Below are positions 33,077-43,149 of a stretch of 64,000 bases of DNA, piece after piece; positions within the stretch are counted from its first letter, which is position 1, and every line of letters starts with the position of its first letter. The stretch is from Sphingomonas sp. MA1305 (GTDB taxonomy: Bacteria; Pseudomonadota; Alphaproteobacteria; Sphingomonadales; Sphingomonadaceae). Both the position numbers and the translations under genes were made by a program. The stretch covers positions 1 through 64,000 of the forward strand of contig NZ_RCVT01000005.1 in NCBI RefSeq assembly GCF_016107325.1, given 5' to 3'. Under the pieces are notes generated by a model that searched no databases, was not told the DNA's origin, and saw only the letters and a program-made list of their open reading frames with translations.

Positions 33077-34569
33077 GCGGCACGACCATGACCCGGGCGC
33101 GCCTGTTGGCCGCGGCGGGTGCGCTGACCGTGGTTGCGGGCGGCATCGGCTTCGGCGTGGCGCGGCTGGCGACGAGTCCCGCGCCGGAAGCCCGGCAGGC
33201 CCCGTCTGAGCAGCGCAAGATCCTTTACTGGTATGATCCGATGATCCCGGCCGAGCACCATGACGGGCCGGGCCTATCATCGATGGGAATGAAGCTCATT
33301 CCGCGCTACGCCGACCAGGGCGGCGCAGCGAGCGAACCGGGCGTGCAGATCGACCCGGCGAGCATCCAGCGGCTCGGCGCCCGGATCGTCACCGTTCAGC
33401 GCGGAACGCTGTCCAACGCGGTATCGGCGACGGGCAGCATCGAGTTCAATGAACGTAACGTCGCCGTCGTTCAGGCGCGCAGCGCCGGGTTCGTGCAGCG
33501 GGTCTATGCCCGCGCTCCTGGCGACGTAGTGCGTGCCAGCGCACCGCTGGCCGACGTCCTTGTCCCCGAATGGGCCGGCGCCCAGGCGGAGTATCTTGCC
33601 GTGCGCCGCACCCGCGACGCGGCGCTGACCCGTGCTGCGCGTCAGCGCCTCGCCTTGCTCGGAATGCCGCAAGGAACGATCGCCAGCGTCGAGCGAAGCG
33701 GCCGATCGCAGGGGGTGACGACGATCACCACCCCCGTCGGCGGTGTCATCAAGACATTGAGCGTGCGCCAGGGCATGACACTTGCACAAGGCCAGACGCT
33801 TGCCGAGGTGAACGGGCTGGAGACGGTGTGGCTCAATGCCGCCGTGCCCGAGGCCGTCGCCGGCCAGCTCCGCATCGGCGCGCCCGTAACCGCCAGCCTG
33901 ACCGCGTTCCCGGGCGAGGGCGTCAGGGGCCGTATAGCGGCGATCCTGCCCCAGGCCGAGGCAACGTGCCGCACCCTCACCGTCCGGATCGAGCTGCCCA
34001 ACCCAGGCGGGCGGTTGCGGCCCGGCATGTTCGCGAGCGTGCAGCTCGACCAGAGCAGCCGAAATGCGCTGTTCGTTCCGAGCGAAGCAGTGATCCGCAC
34101 CGGACGGCGCACGCTCGTCATGCTCGCCGGCAATGGCGGACGCTTTCGACCCGCAGAGGTTCGCACCGGAGCCGAAAGTGGCGGCAAGACCGAGATCCTC
34201 GCCGGGCTCGCCGAGGGTGAGAGGATCGTGGCGTCGGGCCAATTCCTGATCGATTCCGAAGCTAGCCTTGCGGGGCTGGACGCGCGGCCGATCGGAGAGC
34301 AGTCGCCCGCATCGGCAAAGCCGCAGACGAGTGCCGCCGGCCAGGTCCATGAGACGATCGGCCGCATCGAGGCGATCGACCCCAGCTCCGTCACCCTGTC
34401 CCATCAGCCGGTCCCGGCGATCGGTTGGCCGGCGATGACGATGACATTCCGCGTAGTCGATCCGAAGCTCGTCCGCGGCTACCGCAAGGGCGAGCGGGTG
34501 CGGTTCGGTCTCGATCAGCCGCCCGAGGGGCCGACGCTTCGCCGCATCGCACGGGAGGGCGGCCGATGA
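33073..34569 (+). CDS. cusB: RND periplasmic adaptor CusB with fused CusF-like domain
   Basis: A 498-residue adaptor. After an N-terminal anchor (residues 10-35) there is a heavy-metal-binding motif [15 protein letters not shown]...[11 protein letters not shown] (about 56-80), then barrel-sandwich and beta-barrel domains typical of CusB. After about residue 420 comes an extra domain, [32 protein letters not shown], the CusF/OB-fold copper-binding domain with the W and two Met ligands (WPAMTM). In E. coli CusF is a separate chaperone. ATGA overlaps tie it to cusC and cusA. Confidence 0.92.
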   Translation: MSGTTMTRARLLAAAGALTVVAGGIGFGVARLATSPAPEARQAPSEQRKILYWYDPMIPAEHHDGPGLSSMGMKLIPRYADQGGAASEPGVQIDPASIQRLGARIVTVQRGTLSNAVSATGSIEFNERNVAVVQARSAGFVQRVYARAPGDVVRASAPLADVLVPEWAGAQAEYLAVRRTRDAALTRAARQRLALLGMPQGTIASVERSGRSQGVTTITTPVGGVIKTLSVRQGMTLAQGQTLAEVNGLETVWLNAAVPEAVAGQLRIGAPVTASLTAFPGEGVRGRIAAILPQAEATCRTLTVRIELPNPGGRLRPGMFASVQLDQSSRNALFVPSEAVIRTGRRTLVMLAGNGGRFRPAEVRTGAESGGKTEILAGLAEGERIVASGQFLIDSEASLAGLDARPIGEQSPASAKPQTSAAGQVHETIGRIEAIDPSSVTLSHQPVPAIGWPAMTMTFRVVDPKLVRGYRKGERVRFGLDQPPEGPTLRRIAREGGR

Positions 34570-37500
34570 TCGCCGCCGTTATCCGCTGGTCCGTCTCGAA
34601 CCGCTTTCTTGTTGTCCTGGCGGCGATCGCGCTCGCCGTCGCCGGCGTTTTTGCCATGCGGGCAACGCCTGTCGATGCGCTCCCCGACTTGTCCGACACG
34701 CAGGTCATCATCCGGACGAGCTGGCCGGGCCAGGCACCGCAGATCGTCGAGAACCAGGTTACTTACCCGCTCACGACGACGATGCTGTCCGTGCCGGGTG
34801 CGAAGACCGTGCGCGGCTACTCCTTCTTCGGCGACAGCTATGTTTATGTGCTCTTCGAGGACGGGACCGACCTTTATTGGGCGCGCTCACGCGTGCTCGA
34901 ATATCTCAGTCAGGTGCAGGGCCGGCTTCCCCAAGGGGCGCAGGCCGCGCTTGGACCCGACGCGACGGGCGTCGGCTGGGTCTATGAATATGCGCTGGTG
35001 GACCGCACCGGCCGGCGCGACCTTGCTCAGCTCCGATCCTTGCAGGATTGGTTCCTGCGCTACGAGTTGAAGACGCTCCCCGGCGTCGCCGAGGTGGCGA
35101 GCATCGGCGGCATGGTGAAGGAATATCAGGTGCTGCTCGACCCGACCCGGCTTGCCGCCTTCGGGATCACGCACGCCCAAGCCGTCGATGCCATCCGCCG
35201 CGCCAACCAGGAGGCGGGCGGATCGGTGCTCGAAATGGGCGGGGCGGAATATATGGTCCGCGCGTCGGGCTATCTCCGCACCGTCGATGACTTCCGCGCG
35301 ATCCCGCTCAGGGTCGCCGGGGCGGGCGTGCCGGTGACGTTGGGCGATGTTGCCACCGTTCAGATCGGCCCGGAGATGCGCCGCGGCATCGCCGAGCTGA
35401 ACGGTGACGGCGAGGTTGCCGGGGGCGTCGTTATCTTGCGCCAGGGCAAGAACGCGCGCGAGACGATCGAGGCGGTCAAGGTCAAGCTGGCGGAATTGAA
35501 GGGGAGCCTTCCGCCCGGCGTCGAAATCGTCACGACCTACGATCGCTCGCAGTTGATCGACCGCGCGGTGGAGAACCTTACGGCCAAGCTGATCGAGGAG
35601 TTCATCGTCGTCGCGCTCGTTTGCGGGCTGTTCCTCTGGCACGTCCGATCGGCGCTGGTCGCGATCGTGACCCTTCCCTTGGGCGTACTGGCTGCCCTGC
35701 TGGTCATGCGCGTGCAGGGCGTGAACGCCAACATCATGTCCTTGGGCGGCATCGCCATCGCGATCGGCGCGATGGTGGACGCCGCGATCGTGATGATCGA
35801 GAACGCGCACAAGCGGATCGAGCATTGGGAGCATGAGCATCCGGGCGGGGCGCTGGCAGGCGAGGCGCGCTGGCATGTCATCACCGACGCCGCTGCCGAG
35901 GTGGGGCCGGCGCTGTTCTTCAGTTTGATAATCATCACGCTGTCGTTCGTGCCGGTGTTCACCTTGGAGGCCCAGGAGGGGCGGCTGTTCGCCCCGCTTG
36001 CGTTCACCAAGAGCTACGCAATGGCCGCAGCAGCGATCCTGTCCGTGACGCTCGTCCCGGTGTTGATGGGATGGCTGATCCGGGGCCGCATCCCGGCCGA
36101 GCAGGACAACCTTATCAATCGGGCGCTGACCCGCGCCTACCAACCCGCGCTCGGCCGAGTGATGGCGCGGCCATGGACGACGATTGCAATCGCCGCCCTG
36201 GTGCTCGCGACGACGGCATGGCCGCTGACCCGCCTTGGCGGCGAGTTCATCCCGTCGATGGACGAGGGCGACCTGCTCTATATGCCATCGGCGCTGCCCG
36301 GCCTTTCGGCCGCCAGCGCGTCGGAGTTGCTGCAAAGAACCGATCGGCTCATCAAGACCGTGCCCGAGGTGGCGACCGTGTTCGGTAAGGCCGGCCGCGC
36401 CGAGACCGCAACCGATCCCGCTCCTCTCGAAATGTTCGAGACGACGATCCAGTTCAAGCCGCGCGACCAGTGGCGGCCAGGCATGACGCCGGCGAAGTTG
36501 GTGGAGGAGCTGGACCGGACGGTGCGCGTGCCCGGGCTTACCAATGTCTGGGTGTCGCCGATCCGCAACCGGATCGACATGCTCGCGACCGGCATCAAGA
36601 GCCCGATTGGCGTGAAGGTGTCGGGTGCCGACCTCGCCGAGCTGGACCGCATTGCCGCAGGCTTGGAGCGCGTTGCCAGAACCGTCCCGGGCGTCAGCTC
36701 CGCCCTTGCCGAGCGGCTGACCGGCGGACGCTATGTCGACGTAAACATCGATCGGGCGGCTGCTGCCCGCTACGGCCTCAATATCGCCGACGTGCAGGAA
36801 ATCGTCTCGGGCGCGATCGGCGGCGAGACGATCGGCGAGACCGTCGAAGGGCTTGCCCGCTATCCGATCAGCGTCCGTTATCCGCGCGAGCTGCGGGACA
36901 GCTTGGAGGAGCTGCGCACCCTCCCGATTGTGACCGCATCGGGCCAGCAGATCACGCTCGGCACTGTCGCGTCGGTGTCGGTCGCCGAAGGGCCGCCCAT
37001 GCTGAAAACGGAGAACGGCCGGCCTTCGACCTGGGTTTATGTCGATGTTCACGGGCGCGACCTTGCATCGACCGTCGCCGATCTACGCCGGGCGGTGGCG
37101 AAGGGCGTGCGGTTCAGCCCCGGCGTGTCGATCGCCTATTCCGGGCAGTTCGAGTATCTGCAACGTGCCGAAGCACGGCTGGCGATTGTCGTCCCCGCCA
37201 CGCTCGCGATCATCTTCCTGCTGCTCTACCTGACATTTGGCCGGTTCGACGAGGCGGCACTTATCATGGGCACCCTGCCCTTTGCGCTGACCGGCGGAAT
37301 CTGGACGTTGTGGCTGCTCGGCTATGCGCAGTCGGTCGCGACGGGCGTCGGGTTTATCGCCCTTGCCGGCGTGTCGGCCGAGTTCGGCGTTGTCATGCTG
37401 ATCTACCTGAAGCACGCGCTCGCCGACCGCGGTCCTGCTCCGTCCGAGGACCAGATCGAGGACGCGATCCGAGAGGGGGCGCTGTTGCGCGTCCGGCCCA

Positions 37501-37790
37501 AGGCGATGACCGTCGCCGTGATCGTCGCCGGGCTCCTCCCCATCCTAATCGGCCACGGTGCCGGGTCCGAGGTGATGAGTCGCATCGCAGCACCCATGAT
37601 CGGCGGGATGCTGACGGCCCCGCTTCTTTCGATGTTCGTGCTGCCCGCGGCTTACCTGTTGCTTCGCCGGCCCAAGAGCGATCCACAGAGGATTGTCGGA
37701 GGATCTAGCGGCACTCCACCGTCAAATGGGCGAGTTCGTGGACCGGGCGGAGGCGCTGGCGCACTGCGTCGCCATCCAGACCCCCGGTGA
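34566..37790 (+). CDS. cusA: Cu/Ag efflux RND transporter CusA
   Basis: A 1074-residue HME-RND pump with twelve expected membrane spans. It has the N-terminal [16 protein letters not shown], the membrane motif [19 protein letters not shown] typical of Cu(I)/Ag(I) exporters, and the Met residues of the periplasmic porter domain. Normal family sequence ends near [15 protein letters not shown]; about 35 further residues (Gly/Arg-rich) follow and run into the opposite-strand dmeF gene by 86 bases. The start overlaps the cusB stop (ATGA). Confidence 0.93.
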   Translation: MIAAVIRWSVSNRFLVVLAAIALAVAGVFAMRATPVDALPDLSDTQVIIRTSWPGQAPQIVENQVTYPLTTTMLSVPGAKTVRGYSFFGDSYVYVLFEDGTDLYWARSRVLEYLSQVQGRLPQGAQAALGPDATGVGWVYEYALVDRTGRRDLAQLRSLQDWFLRYELKTLPGVAEVASIGGMVKEYQVLLDPTRLAAFGITHAQAVDAIRRANQEAGGSVLEMGGAEYMVRASGYLRTVDDFRAIPLRVAGAGVPVTLGDVATVQIGPEMRRGIAELNGDGEVAGGVVILRQGKNARETIEAVKVKLAELKGSLPPGVEIVTTYDRSQLIDRAVENLTAKLIEEFIVVALVCGLFLWHVRSALVAIVTLPLGVLAALLVMRVQGVNANIMSLGGIAIAIGAMVDAAIVMIENAHKRIEHWEHEHPGGALAGEARWHVITDAAAEVGPALFFSLIIITLSFVPVFTLEAQEGRLFAPLAFTKSYAMAAAAILSVTLVPVLMGWLIRGRIPAEQDNLINRALTRAYQPALGRVMARPWTTIAIAALVLATTAWPLTRLGGEFIPSMDEGDLLYMPSALPGLSAASASELLQRTDRLIKTVPEVATVFGKAGRAETATDPAPLEMFETTIQFKPRDQWRPGMTPAKLVEELDRTVRVPGLTNVWVSPIRNRIDMLATGIKSPIGVKVSGADLAELDRIAAGLERVARTVPGVSSALAERLTGGRYVDVNIDRAAAARYGLNIADVQEIVSGAIGGETIGETVEGLARYPISVRYPRELRDSLEELRTLPIVTASGQQITLGTVASVSVAEGPPMLKTENGRPSTWVYVDVHGRDLASTVADLRRAVAKGVRFSPGVSIAYSGQFEYLQRAEARLAIVVPATLAIIFLLLYLTFGRFDEAALIMGTLPFALTGGIWTLWLLGYAQSVATGVGFIALAGVSAEFGVVMLIYLKHALADRGPAPSEDQIEDAIREGALLRVRPKAMTVAVIVAGLLPILIGHGAGSEVMSRIAAPMIGGMLTAPLLSMFVLPAAYLLLRRPKSDPQRIVGGSSGTPPSNGRVRGPGGGAGALRRHPDPR

Positions 37791-38640
37791 CGCTGACAAT
37801 TGCGGCGTGCGCTTCCGGGCCGACCCGCCATACATGCAGGTCCGTGATCCGAGCATCGCCTTCCGCCTCGACCAGCTCGCGCACTTCGTCCGCTACATGC
37901 GAGTCCGTGCGATCGAGCAGGATCGCGGCCGTGTCGCGCATCAGCGACCAGGACCAGCGGGCGATCACGACCGCGCCGACGATGCCCATGACAGGATCGA
38001 GCCACACCCAGCCGAGATAGCGTCCCGCCAGCAGCGCCGAGATCGCCAGAACCGAGGTGAGCGCGTCGGCGAGGACGTGGACATAGGCAGAGCGGAGATT
38101 GTTGTCGGTGCTATGCCCGGCATGGCCGTGGCCGTGGTGATGATCGTGGCCGTGGTGATCGTGCCCATGCCCATGATGATGACCGCCAGAGAGCAGAAGT
38201 GCGCTGGCGATGTTCACGCCGAGCCCGACCACGGCGATGATCGTCGCCTCGCCGAACGCGACCGTGACCGGCTCGACCAGCCGCAGGGCGGATTCCACCC
38301 CGATCCCGAGCGCGATCAGCGCCAGCACCAGCGCCGAGGCGAACCCGGCCAAGTCGCCGACCTTGCCCGTGCCGAAGCTGAAAGCCGGGTTGCGCGCGTG
38401 CCGCTTGGCATAGGCATAGGCCGCAGCGGCGACCGAGAGCGCGCCCGCGTGCGTCGCCATGTGGAACCCGTCCGCGAGCAGCGCCATCGAGCCGGTGAGG
38501 TATCCGGCGAGAATCTCGCCGACCATCATCGCGGCCGTGAGCGCGACCACCCACAGGGTCCGCTTCGCGTTTTCATCATGCGAGGAGCCGAGAAAAACAT
38601 GATCGTGCGTCAGCCGATCGAGGTCGGAAACGGTAGCCAT
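37705..38640 (-). CDS. dmeF: Cation diffusion facilitator, DmeF-like Co/Ni exporter
   Basis: A 311-residue CDF transporter with six membrane spans, beginning [23 protein letters not shown], the DmeF-type N-terminus. Metal site residues are in [13 protein letters not shown] (TM2, HxxxD-like site) and [13 protein letters not shown] (TM5). A His-rich loop of about 25 residues between TM4 and TM5 alternates H, G and D. DmeF exports Co(II) and Ni(II). It lies 11 bases downstream of an RcnR/CsoR-type repressor gene and is convergent with cusA, overlapping its 3' end by 86 bases. Confidence 0.92.
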   Translation of the reverse strand: MATVSDLDRLTHDHVFLGSSHDENAKRTLWVVALTAAMMVGEILAGYLTGSMALLADGFHMATHAGALSVAAAAYAYAKRHARNPAFSFGTGKVGDLAGFASALVLALIALGIGVESALRLVEPVTVAFGEATIIAVVGLGVNIASALLLSGGHHHGHGHDHHGHDHHHGHGHAGHSTDNNLRSAYVHVLADALTSVLAISALLAGRYLGWVWLDPVMGIVGAVVIARWSWSLMRDTAAILLDRTDSHVADEVRELVEAEGDARITDLHVWRVGPEAHAAIVSVTGGLDGDAVRQRLRPVHELAHLTVECR

Positions 38641-38651
38641 TCGAGAGAAGC

Positions 38652-38927
38652 CTATTTCGAGTAGCGGCGTATCGCCGCGATGAGCTGTTCGGCCCCGGCC
38701 GCCCGTTCGGCGTCGGGCAGATCGGGCCGCGCCACATGCTCGCGCACATGCGCTTCCACGATTTCGTCCATGAGGCCGTTCACTGCACCCCGGACGGCCG
38801 CGACTAGGTGCAACGTCGTCGCGCAGTCGTCGCCGGCGACGAGCGCGCGTTCGACCGCGCCGACTTGGCCGGCGATGCGGCGCACGCGCTTGAGCAGCGC
38901 GTCACTGTCAGAGGTCAGGTGAGCCAT
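38652..38927 (-). CDS. dmeR: RcnR/CsoR-family metal-responsive repressor (DmeR-like)
   Basis: A 91-residue helical repressor of the CsoR/RcnR family. It has the conserved RVRRIAGQVGAVERALVAGDDCATTLHLVAAVRGAVNGLMDEIVEAHVREHV, with the Cys and the following His characteristic of RcnR/DmeR-type Ni/Co sensors. It precedes dmeF by 11 bases on the same strand, forming a dmeR-dmeF operon. A G-tract, AT-flanked operator overlaps its ribosome site, so autorepression lifted by Ni or Co is expected. Confidence 0.88.
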   Translation of the reverse strand: MAHLTSDSDALLKRVRRIAGQVGAVERALVAGDDCATTLHLVAAVRGAVNGLMDEIVEAHVREHVARPDLPDAERAAGAEQLIAAIRRYSK

Positions 38928-38944
38928 ATACCCCCCTCCCCTAT
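38928..38944 (-). promoter_or_regulatory. Candidate RcnR/DmeR operator
   Basis: Plus strand reads ATACCCCCCTCCCCTAT. A C/G-tract flanked by AT at both ends is the shape of RcnR/DmeR operators. It sits directly against the start codon at 38927, and on the minus strand provides GGGGAGGGGGG as the ribosome site. Confidence 0.6.
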
Positions 38945-39573
38945 GGATGTTGACCTATTAAGGCAATCGAGCGTTGGAGAAACCACCCGATCGGGCTACA
39001 GCAGTCGCGGAGGCTTTAGCGGCGGCGACGCGCATTGCCTTCTTTTGCGGCCCCGCAAGTGTGTCCGTTTCCCGCGTGGGAACTAGCAGCCAGGGCCGTC
39101 CTACTAGGGCGGCCCTTGGCTTATCTGGTGCGCGTGCCTTGGTAAGCAGCAGGCGAGTTCGGGCGCTCAAGCCGAGCTATACGGCGTGCCTTCTTCACAT
39201 TGGTGATGTCGCATCTAAGTCGGCAGGGTCGATCGGTCGCCAAAAGCACGAATATGAGACGAGGCCGGCCCATGCCCTCCCTGAAACGACGTCGACCGGT
39301 GCTGGCAAAGTTCGTGCTTTCGGCGACCGTTCAATCGTGCGCGCGGCAACGCTCAAATTGGTGACGGCCGGGGCCTATTGCCGCCTTACGGGCCTGTCCC
39401 GCAAACGGTCGTGGCTGTTGAAAATCTCGCGTTCGAATTGATGTTGCGCGATTAGGGCACTGAGCGCTCTTTCAGGCCCCATTCGGCTGGCGTGTGTTAA
39501 AAACCTATCGAACGATCCCGATTTGATGCGCCGGCCCGCCGGGGGGATGGCCGGGCCGGCGCCTGCAGCTGGC
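38945..39573. other. Gene-poor stretch with one strong hairpin
   Basis: About 630 bases with no frame I can support. A 9-bp stem (39093-39115, GGGCCGTCC and GGGCGGCCC around TACTA, one G-T pair) may be a terminator. The frame 38974-39441 has no ribosome site or recognised motif and seems non-coding. It separates the metal island from the rubrerythrin region and may be a junction. Confidence 0.5.
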
Positions 39574-40053
39574 TTAGCGACGGGGGAGCTTTGCCAGGGC
39601 AGCCTTGTAAGCCGCGTAATGCGTGCCTTCGTCGACCGCGATCTGGCGGAACATCTGCGCCACCTTCTTGTCGCCGGCCGCTTCCGCCTCCTTGGCGAAA
39701 TTCACGTACATCGTGACATTCTCGTAGTGCTCGCCCTTCATGGCATCTTCGAGGTTCACATTGTTGCTGCTGCCGAGCCGCAGCGCCTGCGCTTCGCGAT
39801 CGAAGTGCTCGTTGGCCTCGACGTTGGCCGATGCGCGGAAGAGCTTGGCGAGTTCGGGCTTTCCCGCCGCCTGCGCCTGGTCGGCGTACCGCAGATACTT
39901 CAGGTTGGCATAAGCCTCCCCGTGCATCGCGGCTTCGAGGTTCGCCCGCGTGCTGGCGGCTAGCGGGCGGGTCGGCGCCGACGGCGCGGCGGTCACGCTG
40001 ACGGCGAAAATGGTCGCGGCACCGGCGGCAGCGACGATCAGGGACTTCATCAT
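39574..40053 (-). CDS. Exported rubrerythrin-like ferritin-fold protein
   Basis: A 159-residue protein with a signal peptide (AAAGAATIFAVSVTA) and a mature four-helix di-iron domain: NLEAAMHGEAYANLKYLRYADQA with Glu/Tyr, ANVEANEHFDREA (E..H pair), NLEDAMKGEHYEN and AVDEGTHYAAYKAAL with the final E..H. This is rubrerythrin-like, without the rubredoxin part, and exported, which is unusual. A di-iron peroxidase in the periplasm would protect against peroxide. Direct repeats for a response regulator lie 55-70 bases upstream. Confidence 0.88.
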   Translation of the reverse strand: MMKSLIVAAAGAATIFAVSVTAAPSAPTRPLAASTRANLEAAMHGEAYANLKYLRYADQAQAAGKPELAKLFRASANVEANEHFDREAQALRLGSSNNVNLEDAMKGEHYENVTMYVNFAKEAEAAGDKKVAQMFRQIAVDEGTHYAAYKAALAKLPRR

Positions 40054-40106
40054 GGTCGATACTCCATTGCCGCCGGAAGTGCGGCTGCCCCGCTATCGAC
40101 CCCGGT

Positions 40107-40123
40107 CCTGACGACGACCTGAC
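40107..40123 (-). promoter_or_regulatory. Response-regulator direct repeat before rubrerythrin gene
   Basis: Minus strand GTCAGG-TCGTC-GTCAGG (40123-40107). The two GTCAGG copies are 11 bases apart, one helical turn, as in OmpR/PhoB-family binding sites. The same spaced pair occurs twice more, before the PepSY operon and the VIT gene. Confidence 0.6.
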
Positions 40124-40172
40124 AGGTCCGCGGCAACCGCATTCTCGAGCCGTCGGAAAAACTCGCTGTGCC

Positions 40173-40189
40173 GTCAGGTTTCGGTCAGG
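40173..40189 (+). promoter_or_regulatory. Response-regulator direct repeat before PepSY operon
   Basis: GTCAGG (40173-40178), five bases, GTCAGG (40184-40189), 58 bases before the PepSY start. It is divergent from and identical in spacing to the repeat at 40107-40123. Confidence 0.6.
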
Positions 40190-40246
40190 CGGTGCTGCGA
40201 TCTCCCGGTCATCGAGGCTATCCCGCCTCTGACAGGAGCTCGTTCG

Positions 40247-40528
40247 ATGATCCGATTTGCCCCCTTGAAGGTCGCAGCCTTTCTCGCCGCCGTCGCAGCT
40301 GCGCCGATGGCGATGGCGTCGCCCGTCTGCACCAAGGCGCCTCAGGCCAAATGGATGACGCCGGCACAAATGAAAGGCCGCATCGCCAAAATGGGCTATC
40401 GCGACGTCAAGGTCTTTCAGGTGTCCGGCAGCTGCTACGAAATCTACGCTCACACCAAGGACGGCAAGCGCGCCGAAGTCTATTTCAACCCGGTGAACGG
40501 CGCGGTCGTTCAGAACAACGTCGACTGA
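40247..40528 (+). CDS. Exported PepSY-domain protein
   Basis: A 93-residue protein with a signal peptide (cleaved near AMASPVC) and a single PepSY domain (WMTPAQMKGRIAKMGYRDVKVFQVSGSCYEIYAHTKDGKRAEVYF). It heads an operon with a cytochrome b, a response regulator and a histidine kinase. PepSY proteins near cytochrome b561 and a two-component system are a recurring alphaproteobacterial set; a sensing or redox accessory role is presumed. GTCAGG direct repeats lie upstream. Confidence 0.88.
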   Translation: MIRFAPLKVAAFLAAVAAAPMAMASPVCTKAPQAKWMTPAQMKGRIAKMGYRDVKVFQVSGSCYEIYAHTKDGKRAEVYFNPVNGAVVQNNVD

Positions 40529-40530
40529 CG

Positions 40531-41133
40531 ATGAGCCACGTCGCTCCAGCGGCTCCTTCCCGAAACCCTGCTCGCAACCGCGGCAGGGTCAAGGTCTGGG
40601 ACCCGATCGTCCGCATCTTTCACTGGACCGTGGTAGGAGGTGTGATCGCCAACCTGACGTTCCTTCGGCATGAGGAGCCGCCGCATATCTATGTCGGCTA
40701 CGTTGTCGTCACGGCGCTGGCGATCCGGCTGATCTGGGGTGTTATCGGCCGGCGTCACGCGCAATTCGCCAGCTTCGTGCCAGGCCCGTTCGTGTTGCTG
40801 CGCTATTTTCGCGCGCTGGCTGCCCGGCGCGAGCCGCGCTACATCGGGCACAACCCGGCCGGAGGCGCAATGATCGTCGTCCTCATTGTCCTGCTGGCGA
40901 CGGTGGGGACCAGCGGATGGATGATGGGGCTCGACCAATTCTGGGGTGTGGGCTGGGTCGAGACGTTGCACGAAACCGCCGCCAATGTTCTGATCGGCGC
41001 GGTAGCCCTGCATGTCATCGGTGCGATCGTCGAGAGCGTGCGGCACCGGGAAAACCTGCCGCTGGCGATGGTCACTGGCTACAAACGTGCACCAACGGGG
41101 ACCGACATCGACCATGCGCCTGCTGCTGATTGA
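40531..41133 (+). CDS. Cytochrome b561-type membrane protein
   Basis: A 200-residue protein with four membrane spans and the His ligands of a di-haem cytochrome b (IFHWTVVGGV, HIYVGYVVVTALAIRLIWGVIG, WVETLHETAANVLIGAVALHVIG). It resembles the Ni/Fe-hydrogenase b-type cytochrome family and would move electrons across the inner membrane. The start is two bases after the PepSY stop and its end overlaps the response regulator gene by 20 bases. Confidence 0.87.
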   Translation: MSHVAPAAPSRNPARNRGRVKVWDPIVRIFHWTVVGGVIANLTFLRHEEPPHIYVGYVVVTALAIRLIWGVIGRRHAQFASFVPGPFVLLRYFRALAARREPRYIGHNPAGGAMIVVLIVLLATVGTSGWMMGLDQFWGVGWVETLHETAANVLIGAVALHVIGAIVESVRHRENLPLAMVTGYKRAPTGTDIDHAPAAD

Positions 41134-41800
41134 AGACAACGCCCGGCTCGGCAGCCTGGTTCGGGACGGCCTGATCCCGCAGGGTTTCGCGGTCGATTGG
41201 GTCGAGACCGTCGAGGACGCCGAGCTGGCGATGAAGGTGGCGACATATGACCTGCTACTGGTCGACCTTGGCTTACCCGATGGAGACGGCTTGGACATCG
41301 TCCGCCGTTCCCGCCGGGACAAGAATGCGACGCCGATCCTTGTCCTGACCGCGCGAGGTGGCCTCGACGATCGCGTCACCGGACTCGACGCGGGCGCTGA
41401 CGACTATCTGGTGAAGCCGTTCCAGATTCCCGAGCTCGCGGCGCGGTGTCGTGCCCTGCTGCGACGACCCGGGGCGTCGCTCGGCACCCAGCTCGCCGCG
41501 GGCAACGTCGTGCTCGATTGTGCCTCACGGTCGGCCGACGTGGGCGGCGTCGCGATCGACGCGACGCCGCGTGAAATCAACCTGCTCGAAGTTCTGCTCC
41601 GCCGCGCCGGACACGTCGTCGCCAAGCCGGCGCTTGAGAATACGCTATATGCGATGGACGCCGAGGTAACGCCCAACGCGTTGGAAGCGGCAGTATCGCG
41701 GCTGCGCAAGCGCCTGACCGCCGCCGGGGCGGACGTGCAGGTCCGCACCGTGCACGGCGTCGGCTATGCGCTGTTCGCGCCAAGCGTATCTGGTGAATAG
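41114..41800 (+). CDS. OmpR/PhoB-family response regulator
   Basis: A 228-residue regulator. The receiver has the acidic pair in LLIEDNARL, the phosphorylated Asp in LLLVDLGLPDGDG (Asp51) and Lys in DDYLVKPFQI. The winged-helix DNA-binding domain covers about 125-225, ending VRTVHGVGYALF. It overlaps the cytochrome b gene and is followed by its histidine kinase one base later. GTCAGG-N5-GTCAGG direct repeats before its operon and two neighbouring genes are its likely binding sites. Confidence 0.93.
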   Translation: MRLLLIEDNARLGSLVRDGLIPQGFAVDWVETVEDAELAMKVATYDLLLVDLGLPDGDGLDIVRRSRRDKNATPILVLTARGGLDDRVTGLDAGADDYLVKPFQIPELAARCRALLRRPGASLGTQLAAGNVVLDCASRSADVGGVAIDATPREINLLEVLLRRAGHVVAKPALENTLYAMDAEVTPNALEAAVSRLRKRLTAAGADVQVRTVHGVGYALFAPSVSGE

Positions 41801-41801
41801 G

Positions 41802-43121
41802 ATGGATGCGATTCGGCCAAGGCGACGGCCCCCTACGCTGTTCCGACAGATTGCGGCGCGTCTGGCGGCGTTCACGCTGCTGTTCGCAGCACTCGACGTC
41901 GGGATCGTCGTGTTCACCTACAGTCGCCAGCCCGAATCGCTCGCGCAGGAATTGCTGACGCTTGAAGCGACGAAGGCTCAGGCAGGCGGCGTGCTGTCGC
42001 CCGACCTGCTAACCGGACCGCCGGGGGCCGAATCCTGGTCCGCGCGCTATGTCGAACCGGGATCACCCGAACTCCGGCGGGTAGGGGAAACCGGGATCGA
42101 CGGCGCGTCAACCCTGGTCGACTGGACGCGGCGCGAACAGACTCCTCGCGGCTATCGGATATCGGGCGTTCGCGCGATCGATCGCGGCGAGGAGCGGCGA
42201 TGGCTGGCGATGCAGTTCGAGGGCGACGGCATCCGCCCCTATGTGCCGGTGATCGTGAACGAGATCATTCAGCACGTGATGCTGCCGCTGATCCCGTTGT
42301 CGCTGTTGCTGTTGCTGTTCAACGTCTTCGCCGTCCGCCGGGTGCTCCAACCGCTCCGCCATGCCGAGCGCGAAGTGGACGCGCTGGAACCCGACAACAC
42401 CCTGCTTCGCCTTTCGGAGCCGAGTGAGCCGCGAGAGGTCAACACGCTCGTCAGTGCCGTCAATCGGGCGCTCGGTCGGCTCGATGCAGCGATGGCGACT
42501 CTGCGGGAGTTCACTGCCAACGCCGCACATGAGCTGCGCACACCGTTGTCGATCATGCAGCTATCGCTCGATCGGCTCCCCGCAGGCAAGCAACGGGACG
42601 AACTGCAGGCCGATGCGCGGCACCTGACCCGTCTCGTCGAACAGATGCTCGATCTCGCCCAAGCCGACGCGCTGGCCCTCGATGGCCACGTTGCCATCGA
42701 TATCGCCGACATCGGCCGGGACGTCGTGGCCGCGATGGCGCCAAAGGTGTTCGCGGCGCAGCGTGATCTACGTTTCGAGAGCTTCGGCGACACCGCGGCG
42801 ATCGGGCACCCGGAAGCGATCTTCCGCATCTATCGCAACCTGATCGACAATGCGCTGTCACACGCGCCCGGCGTCACGCCCATCGACGTAAGCGCGGGAC
42901 CCGGTCCACAGCTGACGGTCCGTGACTACGGGCCGGGGATTGCAGAGGTCGATCTTCCGCACGTGTTTGACCGCTTCTGGCGCAAGGATCGCCGCAGCTC
43001 TACCGGAGCGGGCCTAGGCCTTGGCATCGTGCAACGGTTGACCGAAGCGCATGGTGGAACGGTCAGCGTCGAAAACGCGACAGGCGGGGGTGCTTCGTTT
43101 CGCGTCCGACTCGAGGTCTAG
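41802..43121 (+). CDS. Sensor histidine kinase
   Basis: A 439-residue kinase with two membrane spans (about residues 22-42 and 155-180) around a periplasmic domain of about 110 residues, a HisKA domain with AAHELRTPLSIMQLSL (phosphorylated His) and an ATPase domain with NLIDNALSHAP (N box), DYGPGIAE (G1), FDRFWRKDRRS (F) and GAGLGLGIVQ (G2). It is the partner of the response regulator immediately upstream. The start at 41802 is chosen over 41766, which would overlap the regulator gene. Confidence 0.92.
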   Translation: MDAIRPRRRPPTLFRQIAARLAAFTLLFAALDVGIVVFTYSRQPESLAQELLTLEATKAQAGGVLSPDLLTGPPGAESWSARYVEPGSPELRRVGETGIDGASTLVDWTRREQTPRGYRISGVRAIDRGEERRWLAMQFEGDGIRPYVPVIVNEIIQHVMLPLIPLSLLLLLFNVFAVRRVLQPLRHAEREVDALEPDNTLLRLSEPSEPREVNTLVSAVNRALGRLDAAMATLREFTANAAHELRTPLSIMQLSLDRLPAGKQRDELQADARHLTRLVEQMLDLAQADALALDGHVAIDIADIGRDVVAAMAPKVFAAQRDLRFESFGDTAAIGHPEAIFRIYRNLIDNALSHAPGVTPIDVSAGPGPQLTVRDYGPGIAEVDLPHVFDRFWRKDRRSSTGAGLGLGIVQRLTEAHGGTVSVENATGGGASFRVRLEV

Positions 43122-43149
43122 ACTTGAAATTACGGGAGCCATCGCTTTC

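Noticed and set aside
34887-37052. 721-residue open frame opposite cusA
   Set aside because: Shadow of a long GC-rich gene in an opposite frame; rich in His/Arg/Asp/Gly with no family pattern, while cusA on the plus strand is intact.
39060-39130. Possible tRNA-like fold around the 39093-39115 stem
   Set aside because: Only one stem forms; no anticodon arm, T-loop or CCA-side acceptor stem was found. No tRNA or rRNA is seen anywhere in the window.
38974-39441. 155-codon frame
   Set aside because: No ribosome site, no family similarity and irregular composition; the area reads as intergenic.
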